Positions 62,401 to 64,000 of a stretch of DNA of 64,000 bases are shown here, piece after piece. Positions within the stretch are counted from its first letter, which is position 1, and every line of letters starts with the position of its first letter. The position numbers were made by a program, and so were the translations under genes. This DNA comes from Nemertoderma westbladi (lineage: Eukaryota; Xenacoelomorpha; Nemertodermatida; Nemertodermatidae), in assembly GCA_032718475.1 (NCBI GenBank), contig JAUCBJ010007806.1, forward strand, positions 1 to 64,000, in the 5' to 3' direction. Below the pieces are notes generated by a model that searched no databases, was not told where the DNA came from, and saw nothing but the letters and a program-made list of their open reading frames with translations.

Positions 62401-64000
62401 AGTTATTGCATACGGAATAGCCATACAACTGTGAAAGAGAAAAATAGTTATTGTATACGGAATAGCCATACAACTGTGAAAGAGAAAAATAGTTATTGTA
62501 TACGGAATAGCCATACAACTGTGAAAGAGAAAAATAGTTATTGTATACGGAATAGCCATACAACTGTGAAAGTGAAAGTTAGTTATTGTATACGGAATAG
62601 CCATACAACTCTGAAAGTGAAAGTTAGTTATTGCATACGGAATAGACATACAACTGTGAAAGAGAAAAATAGTTATTGTATACGGAATAGCCATACAACT
62701 GTGAAAGAGAAAAATAGTTATTGCATACGGAATAGCCATACAACTGTGAAAGAGAAGGTTAGTTATTGCATACGGAATAGACATACAACTGTGAAAGAGA
62801 AAAATAGTTATTGTATACGGAATAGCCATACAACTGTGAAAGAGAAAAATAGTTATTGCATACGGAATAGCCATACAACTGTGAAAGAGAAGGTTAGTTA
62901 TTGCATACGGAATAGACATACAACTGTGAAAGAGAAAAATAGTTATTGTATACGGAATAGCCATACAACTGTGAAAGAGAAAAATAGTTATTGTATACGG
63001 AATAGCCATACAACTGTGAAAGAGAAGGTTAGTTATTGCATACGGAATAGACATACAACTGTGAAAGAGAAAAATAGTTATTGTATACGGAATAGCCATA
63101 CAACTGTGAAAGAGAAAAATAGTTATTGTATACGGAATAGCCATACAACTGTGAAAGAGAAAAATAGTTATTGTATACGGAATAGACATACAACTGTGAA
63201 AGAGAAAAATAGTTATTGCATACGGAATAGCCATACAACTGTGAAAGAGAAGGTTAGTTATTGCATACGGAATAGACATACAACTGTGAAAGAGAAAAAT
63301 AGTTATTGTATACGGAATAGCCATACATACAACTGTGAAAGAGAAGGTTAGTTATTGCATACGGAATAGACATACAACTGTGAAAGAGAAAAATAGTTAT
63401 TGTATACGGAATAGCCATACAACTGTGAAAGAGAAAAATAGTTATTGTATACGGAATAGACATACAACTGTGAAAGAGAAAAATAGTTATTGCATACGGA
63501 ATAGCCATACAACTGTGAAAGAGAAGGTTAGTTATTGCATACGGAATAGACATACAACTGTGAAAGAGAAAAATAGTTATTGTATACGGAATAGCCATAC
63601 AACTGTGAAAGAGAAAAATAGTTATTGTATACGGAATAGCCATACAACTGTGAAAGAGAAGGTTAGTTATTGCATACGGAATAGCCATACAACTGTGAAA
63701 GAGAAAAATAGTTATTGTATACGGAATAGCCATACATACAACTGTGAAAGAGAAGGTTAGTTATTGCATACGGAATAGACATACAACTGTGAAAGAGAAA
63801 AATAGTTATTGTATACGGAATAGCCATACAACTGTGAAAGAGAAGGTTAGTTATTGCATACGGAATAGCCATACAACTGTGAAAGAGAAAAATAGTTATT
63901 GTATACGGAATAGCCATACAACTGTGAAAGAGAAAAATAGTTATTGTATACGGAATAGCCATACAACTGTGAAAGTGAAAGTTAGTTATTGCATACGGAA

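Larger units (their letters stand above)
22173..64000 (+). repeat. 45-bp satellite array, at least 41.8 kb, runs off the right edge
   Basis: About 920 head-to-tail monomers, all in one orientation, with no unique DNA between them. The usual monomer is 45 bp (about 36% GC) and contains GTTAGTTATTGCATACGG, AATAGCCATACAACTG and TGAAAGTGAAA. Frequent variants: GCCTTACAAC for GCCATACAAC; ACTCGGAAAATG for ACTGTGAAAGTG; AAACGGAATAGACATATAAC; GTATAC for GCATAC; GAGAAAAATAG or GAGAAGGTTAG for GTGAAAGTTAG; and 49-bp units with CATACATAC. Frame by frame, each strand has one stop-free frame (SYCIRNSHTTVKVKV on plus, MAIPYAITNFHFHSC on minus), giving open stretches up to ~4.3 kb. These end wherever a unit is not a multiple of 3 bp. 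I call no genes in the array. Confidence 0.98.
48000..64000 (+). repeat. Right-hand satellite domain with GAGAAAAATAG and GTATAC variants
   Basis: From about 48130 onward, units with AAAGAGAAAAATAGTT, AAAGAGAAGGTTAG, AAAGAGAAAGTTATTTATTG and TTGTATACGG become common. CTT-type units almost vanish apart from a few near 59890-60090, and CCCTG 49-mers are nearly absent (one near 56800). 49-bp units here carry CATACATACAACTGTG instead and cluster at 54440-59640. Confidence 0.9.

Noticed and set aside
22173-64000. CRISPR array or similar repeat-spacer system
   Set aside because: There are no unique spacers; the full 45 bp is repeated. The surroundings are animal genes and LINEs.

Overview
The window is nuclear DNA of an animal, most likely an invertebrate whose phylum I cannot fix. 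The evidence is GT-AG introns in a gene for a transmembrane immunoglobulin/fibronectin-III receptor, several families of APE-type non-LTR retrotransposon (LINE) at different stages of decay, many minisatellites, and a very long satellite array. No bacterial operon, CRISPR array, rRNA or tRNA was recognised.

Layout. 1-2.65 kb (minus): a GC-rich reading frame for a long, charged, low-complexity protein with a coiled coil. It continues off the left edge in a +1-shifted frame after a G9 run. 3.4-9.4 kb: AT-rich repeat ground with a dead LINE (plus strand), an inverted pair of minisatellites, two copies of a ~350-bp dispersed repeat, an isolated reverse-transcriptase fragment (minus) and a 31-bp minisatellite. 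9.65-12.57 kb (minus): a decayed LINE with endonuclease and reverse transcriptase. 12.96-17.61 kb: a second copy of the 31-bp minisatellite element, split by a better preserved LINE (minus, ORF1 plus a ~1,020-codon ORF2 with one internal stop). 18.2-21.4 kb (minus): two exons of an Ig + FN3 + transmembrane + tyrosine-rich-tail protein. The intron between them holds a LINE relic in which a 17-bp stretch of coding sequence has expanded into 11 copies.

22.17 kb to the right edge (at least 41.8 kb, about 65% of the window): one satellite array with a 45-bp monomer, all copies in the same orientation. It has 49-bp variants carrying a 4-bp ATAC duplication, local variant families, and multi-kilobase internal duplications. 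Because 45 is divisible by 3 and one frame on each strand has no stop, long open frames occur on both strands. These are a by-product of the repeat and not credible genes.

How the parts relate. The Ig/FN3 exon at 20776-21402 starts at a phase-1 splice acceptor, so its upstream exons should lie at higher coordinates. None is visible before the satellite starts. If the gene is intact, the whole array sits inside one of its introns, giving an intron of more than 42 kb. The last exon carries a 2-bp frame disruption in a short tandem duplication, so the gene may instead be decaying. These two points, the open frame at the left edge and the retrotransposon/minisatellite nesting are the most worthwhile things to check.
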